NCBI GenBank assembly: GCA_021904315.1
Contig: CM038919.1
Coordinates: forward strand, 22,857,666 to 22,921,665
Origin: Sphagnum magellanicum
Taxonomy: Eukaryota > Streptophyta > Sphagnopsida > Sphagnales > Sphagnaceae
Direction: 5' to 3'
DNA length: 64,000 bases
Shown: one piece after another, positions 35,686 through 49,400 of the stretch
How the letters are laid out: every line of letters begins with the position of its first letter
How positions within the stretch are numbered: position 1 is the first letter of the stretch
The notes under the pieces: generated by a model
Seen by the model: only the letters and a program-made list of their open reading frames with translations
Told to the model about the DNA's origin: nothing
Database searches by the model: none
Program-made: the position numbers and the translations under genes

Positions 35686-37926
35686 TTGAAATTTAAAAAT
35701 ACAAATAACTTTTGAGTGTGGGTTTTTTTTTGTTTCAAGTACGTATATTAAGTAGGTTCTAGCAAAAGAAATTAAGTTTTTTTTTTCTTTAATGACTTGT
35801 TCAAATATATGATGATCTTCATATGTTAACTTAGTACATATCTATAAATCATTAAAAATTTTAATGAAAAAATACATTTGAACAAATATTAATTAATCAT
35901 TTTAAATATATATTTAATTTTTTAAAATTTTAGTTTCTTTTTTTATAATTGGATTTTTATAAATTTAATAAAGCAACTGGATGATAATTGACATATGTTT
36001 TCATCTAATTTGATATTATTTTAAATATGATTATATAAATTCAACATAAGGTTTAAGTGAAAAAAAATTCTTTTTAATCTTAAAATTATTTGTGAATTCC
36101 CACAAATTGTATACTAGAAAAACTAGTTTCACCAAAATCAAAGAATCAAACGACAAAAGTGAGAAAATTTTCCACACAATGAAAAAATGGGGAGTGAAAC
36201 TACTAAATTTGCTCCAAAAGTGGTCAAAAAGGAATCTGACTCCCAATTTTAATTATAGTCCACAAAAAAAAAACCTAACAGCCGGCATTTATGCCTCGCC
36301 TCTGTTATCTTTGACAACAACATGTACCTTGTCATTATTATTTCACAAGAAGCGAAACTCCTTTCCACAATTTTTAGAATTAGATTTTAATTGTAGTTGT
36401 TTGGTGCTTAATTTGGATACCTTAATAGACAATTTATAATTGATTCACATAGAATGGGAAATTAAGGACAAAATTGGCACCCAAACTTGTCTACCTAATA
36501 AGGTATACTTTATGGAGAAATTTATTAATATGCAATTCTAGTCTAGATGACTATTCTTGAACTCAAGCTCAAATATTTTCATACAGCTCATTGGAGAGGG
36601 AGGAAAACCTAAGGGCATCTATTTATTGCGGAAGGTAGTTTATTAAAAATACATGAAAAATAATAATAATAAAGTTTATTTGTTTTCTTTGGGTTTTCGT
36701 ATTTAAATCTCCTAAACCACATTGTCGACCACCACACTTGGTAAACCTTGGAAGCCTTCATTGAGTAGGGGCACACTGACGTGGTTTCATAATATTTAGA
36801 CCTATGATGCAAGAGTTATTGAAAATTGAACAATATCATTGAATTAAAAATTCCATAAGATCATACCTAAAATGTTTTTAGAAAATTGGGAAGGACTGTT
36901 AATATTGTTGGAAAGCCTTTGATGAATGGGATTTTATGGGGATGATTTTTTAACTTTTAGACAATAGGTAGAGGGAGATATTGAATTTAGAATATTTTTC
37001 ATCATTTGCAATTATTAATTTTATATTTATAATAATCTTTTTCACAATTGGGCTATAGTTAGAATTGTTCACACTTGGAGCAATTACATTATCATGTTCA
37101 CACTTGGGCTAGTGACACAATCCACACCAGTTTTTGTCTTTGGAAGTTCAGTGGAAAATAACAAATTTAGAGTTCACATGGAGGCCAATGGCATAGGCCA
37201 CTCTAGCCTAGTACCTACTATGGTATTTAGGCACTAATCAATTATTTTTGTAATTGCCAAAGAAATTGAAAAAAACGTGTCTGCCATGTAAAAACTGTGA
37301 ATCAAGCTCTCCAGCACAATAGCGTCATTATTTAGTATAATGTTGAATTGTAAATTAATATGATTTCTAAAATAAATAAATATTCAGCAAAGAAGTGCCA
37401 ATTATCAGCCCTATATAGATATAGTATACAATATTTAATGTTCATTCTATTACCTTACTATCTTCCCATCAGTACCATATTTTCTTTTTGTAAAGAACTG
37501 GCAAATTTTCTTAGTGTATATGCAGGGCTTAATCAATAGAAATTTTCCTCTATAGAAGGGTAAGGTGTTTTGAAAAGTGAAATGTTTGTTTATGTGGGTG
37601 TTTTACTTTTTTTTTGGTAAAGACTTGTCATTTTTTTTCCCTTTGTATTTTCAGGTCGCTCCTCAGCATGTCTCTTACCTATTTGACTTTTTACTCACTA
37701 ATATTATCTAACTTACCTCACTTAGGAACTAGCACAGCCTTCCATATTTCGGAAGTTCCAGTTTTTTTATTTGTCATTTCAAAAACAAAAAAAAATACTG
37801 AATCTTTACCTACCAAGTAAGGCCTTTCGGGCAGAAGCAATTGGCTCAGAGGACAGTGTATTGATGAAATTCTCTGCCTCTTGCAGATGGCCGACACACC
37901 CAAGGAGATCAAGCATGCAGGTGTAA
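35686..37926. other. AT-rich noncoding part of block Q, right copy
   Basis: This is the counterpart of 942-3,199. No gene or RNA is recognised. A 115-codon frame at 36,092-36,439 is broken in the left copy. Confidence 0.45.
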
Positions 37927-38300
37927 GAGCATCTCCAAAGGTGCTCAGTATGTGACTCCAGACAGTAAAATTTATTGCGAAAAAGTCATAATGTGCCGGT
38001 TTACCTCAGGAAACTGGTTTTTCTGCACCAAATTCGTGCAACTTGCCATGGCCGGTAAAAGGCACAACACACTTGTGTACCTCCCAAAAAGAGTGTAATA
38101 AATTGCACATGACTGCAACTCAGTATTTCTGATTGGTCGATCACAATGATTGGTCTAGGTGGTTTGCTATTAGTATTCCCCCATGTATATGTAGTTCCAG
38201 TTTTCAGTTTTATTGGTGGGGTTGCCAAAAAAACACAGCTAAACTTAGACATTTAATTTTACTATCTAGAGTTACGTACAGAGCACCATTGGAGATGCTC
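37927..38300. mobile_element. Tourist-like MITE, family 1, right copy
   Basis: This has the same terminal inverted repeats as 3,203-3,576. The left TAA flank is intact and the right flank reads TGA. Same position relative to the PPR pseudogene. Confidence 0.85.
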
Positions 38301-38309
38301 TGATGCTCC

Positions 38310-39175
38310 CCTCTTGCAGAAACAACATAAAATGTTTACCCTCGGTATCAAAGTAGCCTAGGACTTCATCTATTAGGCCTGCATGAGGTACAAGCAGACA
38401 GACCAAAAAACCAAAAGTGACTTGATAAATCTCTCCCCCTTCATGACACATCCGTTCAAAATACCTTATGTAGCATCCTCCATGCTCCCTCACTTAGAAT
38501 ACATGCTGAGAAGGCTTCTGCCCACAAAGAAATTGGAGTCATAACTACTTTGAATGATCTGTTCATGAGCAAGCTTACCCTCAGTAAGTGCAAAACCACA
38601 ACAAAAGTGACATGGTCTGTCCAGGCCACCCCTTCCCATTGCATTTGATGAAACAGTCCCAGAGCATTCCGTCCTTACACACATTTTGGATGCCCCAAAA
38701 TCATGGCCCTCCAAGAGACAACATCTGGCTCTGTGACTCCTTCCTGTTTTATTTGCTCAAATAGTTCCAATGCCATTGCAGATGTCCCATGATCATGGCA
38801 GTCCAAGTCAGTACATCACATTTGGGCATCGTGTTGAACATTCTACAAGTATCTTCCATGCTCGCACACTTGGCATGCATGTCAATGATGCTGTTATTAC
38901 CCACATAGACACCATTCTGCATGATCTGAATATCAATATGCCTGCCCCCTTCCAGTACTCACACATGCATTGAGCACTTGACCATATAAGTGAACTTGTT
39001 ATGAATCATGCTGCCTTCTTGCATCTGTTGAGAAAGCTCTTTTGTCCTTTCAGGCTTGCCAGTCCTCATATAACTTGCAAGCCTTGTATTCCATGACAAA
39101 ACATTCAGACGTTGCACTGTACCTCATGCTATAGCAGCCACCTCTGCTTTCCAATTATGGGGGTTTGCTTTGGTC
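38310..39175 (-). pseudogene. PPR-repeat protein pseudogene, right copy
   Basis: This is the counterpart of 3,590-4,760 with the same readable PPR phrases: GKLAHEQIIQSSYDSNFFVG with SLLSMYSK (38,500-38,580), FERMCHEGGEIYQVTFGFLV and the HAGL phrase (about 38,370-38,450). It lacks about 345 bp between these units relative to the left copy. It is out of frame and dead. Confidence 0.8.
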
Positions 39176-40151
39176 ATCAAGCCAAAGTGTCTCCTTCATC
39201 TTCCTATGCTTGAAATCAGGATATTATCTTGCATTAGCCTACAAGCCCAGAATTCAGATTAACCCTTCATATATACATTCCTCTCACCAAGAAAGCTGAC
39301 AAGATTGACAGCAATCATGTTTCTTACCTTCTCTGATCTATGATCCCCACCACTGTGAAGGATCTGAAAATAACTTCCACCAAAGTTTCTCTTTCTGGCA
39401 TACAGAAACCAACAGAGTTGCTGCAAAAACATAGGCATCTCATCATGGGGGATTTTCTCTCATCAAGCAAAGACAACAAACATTTTCATGGATCAAACTA
39501 GCAAAATCATCTGACTGGGAATGGGGTTGAAACAAATCTGACAACTGTAGCCATGGCCTTCTCCTCTTCACAAAATTCTCCAAATGAAAACTCAGTTTGC
39601 AGTACGCACATCTAGAATTGTAGGCAAACATGTCCTTCAACAATTGAATTTCAGTTTAGCACTACAAAACCATGCTCACACTGAACACAATGCAAAACAA
39701 TGCAACACTACTTCTGAAATCCACATCTTTTTGCAGCTTGTCTCAAAAAGTTATGCTCAATCCCAGACATCACCATGTGCAGTCTCAGGTATACTCTCAG
39801 TGGATCAACTGCCATCTTGAAGATTTGCATAGAAAGAAACAGTGTGCAATCCAAGGCTCAAGCTGAGAAAGAATATTTCCTGGGCATAAATTAGCATCAA
39901 AATAATGTACAATTGAACACTTCCTGCAAGCATGGCTAATGACACGAGTCACGACTTGTTCTCTCTCATGTTTCGCTTGTCATCACCAATTGTTTTTTTT
40001 CAACACTCTTTGCATCAAGTTAAGGTTTGATCTTACTCCTAGAAAACTAAAACTAAGCTCACAAGAAACATAAAGACCTGCCAAACATTTTCTAGGTGAG
40101 GGTAGGTTTTAAAACAAAACTGATCTAAATGTTGTGATAAGATCTTGCATT
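39176..40151. other. Conserved flank upstream of the PPR pseudogene, right copy
   Basis: This is the counterpart of 4,761-5,743. No gene is recognised. Short frames are not shared in a way that suggests constraint. Confidence 0.4.
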
Positions 40152-40254
40152 GGGTAAGGCCTTAGGACCAGGGCATTATTAGAAGCATGACCACATTCAG
40201 CTGCCATCTCACATGGCCTTCTTTTGGTAATGCCCTTGTCCTAAGGCCTTACCC
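40152..40254. mobile_element. Short inverted-repeat MITE, family 2, right copy
   Basis: The terminal arms are about 27 bp and differ at one position, starting GGGTAAGGCCTTAGGACCAG. The internal spacer is about 50 bp. It is the counterpart of 5,744-5,849 and better preserved. Confidence 0.75.
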
Positions 40255-40596
40255 TAAACTAAACCAATTAGTTTTCTTAAAGTTGTCACCAAGAGTTTTC
40301 AAATGTTGTGTCAAACAGTCCTTGTTCACTAGATCAGTGAATTCATTGCTTTCCTACTAGGTCTTGTTCACTTATAATCCAATGAAATCATTTGACATTA
40401 TGAGACATCTTTTGTTGTAGTTAACTATCCATTTGAAGACAATTTTTATTTTCAAGTCACGTTTTACATAATCGATATTCTGTTTGGCTATTCATATTTG
40501 AAATTGGTTCAATAAGCATTTGTAATTATTACAATACAATTTATTTTGACATGAAAGTGAAAAAAAAGTTGTAAATTTTATTTGAAATCTTTTTAA

Positions 40597-40809
40597 AGGT
40601 GCATTCACACTTGATGTTAGGAAATCTAGTGTTGAATCCCCTAACATCATGCTAGTTGTTGAGGACTTAAACCTACTTACCATGAAAAATTTATGTTAAG
40701 CTAACATGCACTTAACATTAAGTCATTGCCCATTTAACAATGAGTGCCACCTAGGATACCACCCAAATTTTCATTTTACACTGACTTAACATCAAGTGTG
40801 AATGCACCA
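40597..40809. mobile_element. Tourist-like MITE, family 3, right copy
   Basis: The terminal inverted repeats are GGTGCATTCACACTTGATGT and its inverse complement. TAA lies on both sides (40,594-40,596 and 40,810-40,812). It is the counterpart of 6,225-6,429, slightly longer internally. Confidence 0.82.
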
Positions 40810-40823
40810 TAAGAATAATAAAA

Positions 40824-41290
40824 TTATTCAATTGAAAATTCCTTTGGACTCCCAATTTTTTAAGTAAGAGTCCATATGGGGGGGTGCTTTTCAGAATGCC
40901 TCCCATTAATTCTCACATGTTCTTTAGTTTGTAATGCTTCATTTCCCCTTGGCCCTTGCCATGTTTTGGTTTATTTATTTGAACACGAACTTATTATTTG
41001 TTCCATGCAAGCATTCAACTTGCTCTTGGTTCTAAAAATAATAATCATTTATCATTCCTAAGAGTGAGTTTTGAGTCCAAGGTTAGGGCTAGCTTGACAA
41101 CTCCTCACCAATTACTTCCTCCTTAAATTTAATTATTATGCATTACTATCTAAAAGCAACACAAGTAAAAATATAGTTGACTACAAATGGCACTTAGGAA
41201 ATTAGTTCATTCCTCTAATAAAAAATTTTGTTCATTGTTTACATTATTTTCCCTATTATGTTTTGTTGAAATAAAATTTGACAAGTTTAC
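40824..41290. other. Segment specific to the right copy of block Q
   Basis: About 470 bp interrupts the match to 6,440. It contains no recognised gene. Whether it is an insertion here or a deletion on the left is undecided. No clear target duplication was seen. Confidence 0.5.
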
Positions 41291-41879
41291 ATCATTGTCA
41301 ATATACATAATTTTTTCATAACTCAAACGGTGCAAATGTTTTTTGAATTTAAAAAAAAAGAATATTAGAAGTCAGTTAGAAATCAAATTACAAATAACCA
41401 AAAAGTGTTCATAAGTCAAATCTACAAGTTAAGACTTTCAAAATGTCCAATTTGGGTTTTTAAATTTATATTTCAAATTTCCATTTATTAAAACAATTAC
41501 TCTAAATACAATAACATAAATCTAATCATCACCAGCGCTAATAAAAAATATGGAAAGATACCATGCATAAAATGGATTGATATTGAGTTGAGAGAATTGG
41601 CCCCTATCAAATCAAAATATTAATCAAATCAAAAAACTCAAAAGCACTATGATTTGGGGTCCCAAAATTTTGATCATCTCAATGTAATTTGTACATTGGT
41701 GAACTAGATAGAATATTATATAAACTTGAAAATAATGTATTGTTTAAAGGTTTAAAGTAAGATGAAATTTATGTGAGTCCATGATGAAATCCATGTGAAT
41801 TCATGATGAATCCTGAATTTGGTTTGAGTTTAAATTACATTAAATGTCATCATCTTAAGTTTTATGCAATTGAAATGTG

Positions 41880-42794
41880 ATGCCTATATGGTGTGATGCA
41901 TTTTATGATCATTTCAAAATGGAGGTCTTGGTGATATCAAAAGCATGATTTTATTTTTATATGAAGTTGGAAATAAAAGAAACATTTCATATTTGAATTT
42001 TTGGGTTTTTCCTTTGGAATTGTACAGTGTGTATTATAATTGACAAGATTTGCAATTTGTATGACACAAGTTGGTGATTGGTAACATGATGATTTTACAC
42101 GCTACATTATCTTTCATAATTCAATTTGGTTTTTAATATAACAAAACATTTTCTAAAATTTGTTAACATATTTAGAATTTCTCTAGATATATTTTTATTC
42201 ATCAAATGAATGAATGTGTGCAATTAAAGCTTCCTTTCAAATGAATATTCAACAATGATGGAATGCATGGAAACAAATAATCAAAATCTTATGAATGTAA
42301 ATAATAATTTGTTATTGTATAATATGTTGAAGCTACCTAGTAATATTTCAAGTTTTGGAAGTGAAAATGATAGGAGGAAAAGGTGAAAATGCCTTTCTAC
42401 AACTTTGATGTGACAAATAGTCACTTATAAACAATCATTCTTGGAAGATTTTCAAAGAAATCTCAATTCTTTTATTATTTCTTGTTTCATCAAAGAATTT
42501 TGAAACAAATTGATCCAATCAAGAAAGATAAATAGTTGTTTCATGATCACAAAATGTTCAAGCTTAATTCTTTGTTGACCTTAATACAAACAACATTATG
42601 ATACACCATATGACTTCAAAAGGTGGAATTCATTTTAGGCTATGCCCAATGCAAATTATAAAACATCATGGACTTCAACTTCAATTTGTGTGTCAACTTT
42701 TTTGAGATCATCTTTTGTGAAGTTAATTTTTTGGGTGTATTCTTGAACTCCTTCATAAAGATCAAATCTATAAAAAGGGATGTCCTCAATTGCT
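41880..42794. other. Right-copy replacement segment in block Q
   Basis: Unrelated to the left copy's 7,063-8,826 at the same place. AT-rich, no gene recognised. Similarity resumes at GACAAAATAAACCTTAACAT. Confidence 0.45.
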
Positions 42795-43250
42795 ATTAAA
42801 TGACAAAATAAACCTTAACATCCATGTTCACATTATAATTTGTTATAAATTACAATATCTAGTCATAAAACTTATTTTCGATCCATACTTGTGGTGCATA
42901 CACCCAATTCAAATAAATTGTATTTTTACACAAATTGCAACCATAAACTCAACTTGCATGCACTCCAAAACTTGATCATTCCCATTATTCATCACACATT
43001 CATGTTGCATAATCATATCCCTTTCACATCCCTTTACCATCCTTTTGTCTAACAAATAATATGGTCATTTTCAATTTTGATTGAATTTATAATCCTTTCT
43101 AAATACTATGCATATGGAATCATTGTTTTTAACAATTCAAAGATTAAAAGATCTCATCTCATTTTTTTAAATATTTGGATTTCCTTATGATATTTTTGTA
43201 CAACTTATCCCCATCAATTAAAATCAACTAATGTAATGTTATTGCTCATA

Positions 43251-45139
43251 ACATGTACAAAAATATGTACATTTTATCCTCATCATAAATAATTATTTGA
43301 ACTTTTGACACATGCATGTTAGTGATTTCAAACTTTGTGCAGTTCACCCTAATCACAAATTAAACCTTAAAGACTCAACTTATTCCTAAAGTTTGTATCT
43401 ATGTTACTAACTAGGAGATAAATTGCCTATAATATGTCATAGAACTCCATGGGTTTCTAATGCACTTTGGCGGATGATCAAACTACTTGTTGACAATCTT
43501 GCAAAGGGGCATGGTGCAACCATCTATGAAACAATGTGTAAGATTAATAAAGTATACTAGCAATCCTCATTTTTCCACATAAAATCTTGTTTTGCTCAAA
43601 TGCCATAGTTTTCAATTGAATTAGTTTCATCCTCACAATAATGCACATGCATACTATGAATCAAGTGATTTGCCATGTTCAACACAAAATTTATAAAACC
43701 CTCCATGTGTACTTAGATGGATGTTGCCCAAACCAAAGTTGAAAACTTTCAACCTCTCATTTAATCTTTGATTTAAATGTTTAAAACAAATGATCACTTG
43801 TTGAAGATGAGTGAATTGAGGTCTAGTGATAGTTTTGGTGCATAACCCCTGCACGTTCAAACTTTTAAATTGGTAAAATACAAAACATTTCATTTGAGAT
43901 TTTTTTATTATTCTAACTTTTTTTCATTTTGTTTCTAAAAGATGATTTTATGTATTTTCAGAATCAAATATGTTGTACATTACAACATGTTTTTCAACAC
44001 GTTAATATTCTTAGTGATGATTTTTGATCACCTTACATGTGCAATTTGTTTTGATGAAACATTAATATTAACTTGTGACATCATGACTCACCTTGTAACT
44101 TAAATGCTTTCAATTGAACATTTTAAGTGGAGCAAAGTATAATGTGTTTTATAAAGTGGCATGTGATAAGAAACATTGATGTGCTTTTGTCGTAACCTTC
44201 ACATTGTTCAATGTCATATGAACCAAAGGTTTCCAACATATAAAATTAACATGAAAACATTTTTAAAGTTAGTGAAAGTCATTTTAATTTTGGAGAGAAA
44301 TAAATTTAATATTTGATGACTTCAAAATATTCTTTACTAGAAAACCTGAAGGATTCAATTTCAAGTTCAAACCCCTTTTATTTTATTTTTTAAAAATTAC
44401 AATATTATTTACAATATTAGCAATACCTTTTAGGTTATTAGTGAAAGCAATTGATGTTTATATTGGTTACTCTTCTCATTGCTAAATGTAAAAGTGCCAT
44501 GAACAAAACAACCTTGCAATTGATTAATGTGCTTGTTTGAAGCAACCCAAAATGTCAACCAAATTCAAAACTTTGTTTATTCATATCATCCAATGATGTA
44601 AATTTTTTGTGTGTAGGTGCAATTTGTTATGCTTTTGGTACATGCAAAGAGGCTACATTCTTGGGATTGTTTAATCTAGTGGAACAAACAAGTCCATTTC
44701 TTATACCCATCAAACTTTTGGGTCTCCCTACTTGCATTACATGACATTCCAATGTGTGAACAAAGTTCATCAAACCATCAACAATAAAGTTCCCTAAACA
44801 ACATTAGAAAATAAAATCATGCATAGTCATGATTTTTAGTCAAGACTGAATATTTCAAAGTTAGACGACCACTACGCAAATCATTATTTTAATATTTTGT
44901 CAATTTTTTAAAAATCTTAGGTTGGGTCATGGGTACCCATTTTTTTAAAATAAACTAATATATCTAAAACATTACACCCATACAAGAAGGTACCCACATG
45001 GACTCAAGAAAAATAAATCCTATGGAAGTTTGCATGGAAGATTGTTATAGTAGTAATTTAAGTTGGCATAATTGGGAACTTGTGAGAGAACCTCATAAAT
45101 AAATAAATAACCCCATAAGGGTTACAAAGGAATCTTATC
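43251..45139. other. AT-rich single-copy spacer
   Basis: No gene, RNA or repeat is recognised between the end of block Q and the GC-rich region upstream of the aldehyde dehydrogenase gene. Confidence 0.45.
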
Positions 45140-45330
45140 GCTGGGCGGTTTTGCGAGGACGGGCGCCCCACACCGGCCACGGCACAGTCGGGACCCACAG
45201 CGTGGATGAAAAACGTTAGTGATCGAGGTGACGAAAAAACAAGCGGCCGGAGCGATCGACGTGAGAACCAAAGCGCCTAAGCGATAACAAAGTGGGTCTC
45301 AGCGATCGACGTGACATCTCGATGTGGACG
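45140..45330 (+). promoter_or_regulatory. GC-rich region with repeated ACGTG cores
   Basis: Base composition shifts abruptly to GC-rich. GATCGACGTGA occurs twice (about 45,256 and 45,306) and a GATCGAGGTGACG variant lies at about 45,222. ACGTG is the core of ABRE/G-box elements bound by bZIP factors in stress and abscisic-acid responses. It is about 1.1 kb upstream of the aldehyde dehydrogenase ATG, so it could be its distal promoter, but no start site can be seen. Confidence 0.35.
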
Positions 45331-46402
45331 CAAGTGTTATAAAGTGGGCCTTGACACTTGGCATGATTATCCTTAGGCACCCGCCGCCGCTGCCTCTTTC
45401 CAGCTAAGTAATTTTTTACTTGTTGCTTTTTTTTAACCTTTTAGCCATTGGTAGGAAAAGCAAGCCAAAATTAACGACACGTAACAACAGCCGCATGGAT
45501 GGAAAAAATTGGCAAGAAACTCAATAGCATTTTGTTCTTTTAACTCACAAAGTCTCGCCAAAAAGAGAAATTAGAAAACTAAAAAAAATAAATCGAAATT
45601 GAAGTGGATTGATGTGGAGGGTTTTAAATCGCCAGATTTTTATATTTATTTCTCATTTTTTAGCCGTAAATAGAGAAGGTTGATTAAAGATTTTTATTTC
45701 ATATCTGGTTTGAAGCCAGATTTGGCTAAAACTTCCTACGGATGATCGCCATTTTCTCTACATCTTCATATGGATGATTGTCACTTGAGCTACATAATAA
45801 AAATCCTGAAGAAAAAGCATTCCTCAGCAGACAGAGAAAATGGGAAGATAGTAACGGAAGAAATGAAAGGAAAAGTTACTGGGGATGAAAAGAACGAAAA
45901 AGATATATACCTAGAAGGATACGTTTCTCTATTAGATGACAAATGATGTCAACGGCAACAGAATCATGGATGTTAGATGATGGAAATTGGATGAGAACAT
46001 GTGGATGCTTCTCAAGAAGGCACCTTGACGTTCAGTCTTATCCGCCGGATTTTACGTGTGATTACAAATGGGCGACCTGCGGTCGCCGGCCACGCTTGGG
46101 CAGCTTGCTCACAGCATGCATGCAAGGAACCAGCGGGCAGCGGGCAGCAAACAGGGCTGTCGTCTTCTTCCTCCTCCTCTTCCTCGCGTTCTTATTCTTC
46201 TTGTTCGTGTTGCTTGCACACTTTTGTCAGCTTGAAGGTTTTTTTCTTTCACGAATTCGTTCTCGTGCGCTCGTGTTTGTTTTTGCGACCAGGTTTCTAG
46301 CAAACTGGTGGCAGCTGATCATCAGAAGAGTTATTGACAACAGCAGCTGCGTGAAATTTTGATACTGAGCTGTGAACAAAGTCTAATTACTTAGCGGAAC
46401 AG
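45331..46402 (+). other. Likely promoter and leader of the aldehyde dehydrogenase gene
   Basis: A pyrimidine-rich tract (46,160-46,215) and moderately GC-rich sequence precede the ATG. A 139-codon frame at 45,943-46,362 is rich in Leu/Phe from the CT-rich tract, matches no family and is not called. Confidence 0.4.
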
Positions 46403-49400
46403 ATGGGGATTCAGAATGTGGAGAACAAGGCGAAGGAAGCGTCGCGCGATGTGACGCCCAGGGAGTATCGAATGTATATCGCCAACAAGGCTGTGGAATC
46501 TCCCCGCAAGTTTCTGGATGTTACAAACAAATACACGGGAGTAGTTGGTAAACATTCCGGTGTTGAGCTCTGTTTCTTCGTTTTTGGTACAAAGGCTGGG
46601 GTATTGCTTGCTTGCTTCTTCCGATCTGTTGATCTCCAAGTCAGAGTTTTCTGCGGTCTCGTTTGTTGAAGTTCTTGATCTAGTTTACTTGCTAGTTCTG
46701 GTTTGTCGAGTGTTTTTTTTTTCCCCAGTAGGCAGGAAAATGATCGCATTTGACTGGCAAACAAACAAACATCAGACTATTGTTCGCGTCAATTTTGCCG
46801 TTATGAGGTTCAGAGCAGTCTTGGTTTTCTTTAGCGCCGGATTAGAACTGCTGCTGCTCGGGGCTTTTGTTTCACGATGCTCATTGATGTGATATATCTT
46901 GATTGAATCGGCTAAAATAGGCCGTGTATGGAACAGAGGCAAAAGTGCAGTTGGCTACACATCAAGACATAGATCAGGCAATTGATGCAGCAGTGAAGGC
47001 TCAGCCAGCTATGGGTGCCTTGGGATCATATGAGCGCAAGACCATTCTGTTGCAGGTTCCTTTCCTTCTCCCTGCCTCCTAACTACCACTTGAACCTTCC
47101 TCTGAGGGCAATTCTCATAACTGTGCCAGGTTTTGGGGTTTGTATGCTATCTCACATGAATCATGGATGGTTTTTTATGAGTTAGTTGTACTTGTTCTCT
47201 TGAGGAGAGGCTCAAAACATTTGCAATTGCTGCCACAAGTTTAACCAAATCTTTCTGTCTTCCTCTTATGGAAGACTTGCAATTGCTCATTCTGAAGTAT
47301 CAAGTAGTCAAATGCTGATCAGTAGTCTTAGCTACCAATTGTATCTTTAGCCTGTTTCAGCATTTTTCAGATTGGCATGCGTTCAGTAACCCATGGCAGA
47401 AACTTGAGTGGATTTCTTTCTTGAATTGCTCCTGAACTGGAGCATGCTAGATTTGGTCGGGCCTCATCCCTATCAGCTATCTGTTTGAGCAGTAGTCAGG
47501 TGATGCAGCTCTGGTGGACATTGTTTAAAGGATCTGACATGAGAGTGAATGGAGTAGGTGGTGACAGAGCTGAAAAGGCGCTCAGAGGAAATCGCACAGT
47601 TGTTGACAATGGAGTGTGGGAAACCCATCAAAGATGCACGTGGGGAGGTTACTCGCTCTATTGACACATTCCAAGTGGCTGCAGAGGAGAGCACACGCAT
47701 TTATGGCGAGCATCTCCCTCTTGATATCTCCCCCCGCAACAAGGGCCTGCAGGTATACTGTATACATGACTGTGCCATGGATTCTCTTGATGAGCATTGA
47801 ATTACTATATTCTTGGGCCTTTCAATGAGAATTCTGGTTGTTAGATTGAGGCCTCAAATTTTTGCCAGTGTCCTTGGATACCCTGTGGGCATATGCAACA
47901 TTTCTTTTCTCAACCTGAATTGTTTTTCTGTTCTATGCTAGTTCTAAACCTCCTTTTGTCCTGTGATGTTTTTACATTTGAAGCTCATCAGTCATCCATT
48001 TCTCCTACATATTAACTACAGCTACACATGTTATAATTTGCATTTCTCTCTGTCTTTGAACAGACTCCAAGTACTGAAACTGTATTGAAAGTTGATGAAC
48101 AGGGTATTGTGAGAAAGTTCCCAATAGGGCCAGTCTCTATGGTGAGCCCCTGGAATTTTCCTCTTAATTTGGTGGCACACAAAGTGGCACCAGCCTTGGC
48201 AGTGGGGTGTACGTTTGTTTTGAAGCCTAGTAGCCGCACACCCCTCTCTGCCCTTGTATTGGGAGAAATATTGGAGGCTTGTGAATTGCTGCCAAAGGGA
48301 GCCTTTTCTATTCTGCCAGTCTCACGGCAGGATGCTGATATGTTCACTGTTGACGAGCGATTCAAGCTGCTAACCTTCACTGGCTCCGGGATGGCTGGCT
48401 GGGGAATGAAAGCCCGTGCTGGAAAGAAGAAGGTTTGTCAGCATTCATCCTTTGTCCTTTCTGAAATTCAGCTGAAAACTAGGTTTGCACTTATAGAACT
48501 GCTTTCTATGATCTTGTGGTCATAGACCATGTGTGATGTTTGGATAAGCCTACTTCAGTTTTAATGCTTGTTCAGATAGGTAATTTGGTTTGCATTTGAT
48601 TGTATGCATTGTCATTTGACATGAGTTAAATGGAAATTTTGGGTAGGTTGTGATGGAGCTTGGGGGAAATGCACCATGCATAGTAGAGGATTTGGTTCCA
48701 GATTTAGACTATACAATCCAAAGGCTGGTGAGTGGAGGCTTCTATCAGGGTGGGCAATCTTGTATTCATATGCAGCGCCTTTACATTCATGAGCGCCTTT
48801 ATGATCAGGTGCCAGTTTCTTACTCTCCCTCAGAATCAATCTTTGGTTCATGTACACATTCCTAGGATATATCAAGTAAGGACATGGTAATGCTTTCAAA
48901 GTGGTTGTTAGACTCTGACAAATAGTAGTCTGCCTTCTGGCTGTTCTTTCTTGAATAATCTCTAGAAAGTCTTTCTGAATGACTATATAAAGTTTTGTAT
49001 CATAAATTGGAACCTTTGGGCTTCAGCTATGCAGGCACTGTGTTAACTTTGTATGCCATCCCATAGTAAAAACCATGAATTTTTATGTGTGTCAACTTTT
49101 CATTTACAAGCATGATAAGCATTTAGGGGTTTGCCAACCAGAGTGTCTGTTCAAGGCCATTGGGTTCATGGCTGCATTCAATAATCTGCAGTCTGGGACT
49201 AAAAATCTAGACACTGCCAACTTAGAAATGGAATTGGACTTTATTGCAGGTGAAACATGCATTTCTGGAAGCTGTCAAGAAATTGAAGGTTGGTAATCCT
49301 TTTGATGAGGATACATTTTTAGGCCCTATGATATCAGAGTCAGCTGCAAAAGGTATCGAGGAGTGGATTCATGAAGCTGTAGAAAAGGGAGGGAAGCTAC

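Larger units (their letters stand above)
35686..43250. repeat. Duplicated block Q, right copy
   Basis: This matches 942-9,290 with the indels listed there. It follows block P directly, giving the inferred ancestral order P-Q. Similarity ends near 43,250, where single-copy sequence begins. Confidence 0.85.

Noticed and set aside
45943-46362. 139-codon frame upstream of the aldehyde dehydrogenase
   Set aside because: Its hydrophobic stretch is the translation of a CT-rich leader tract and no family matches.
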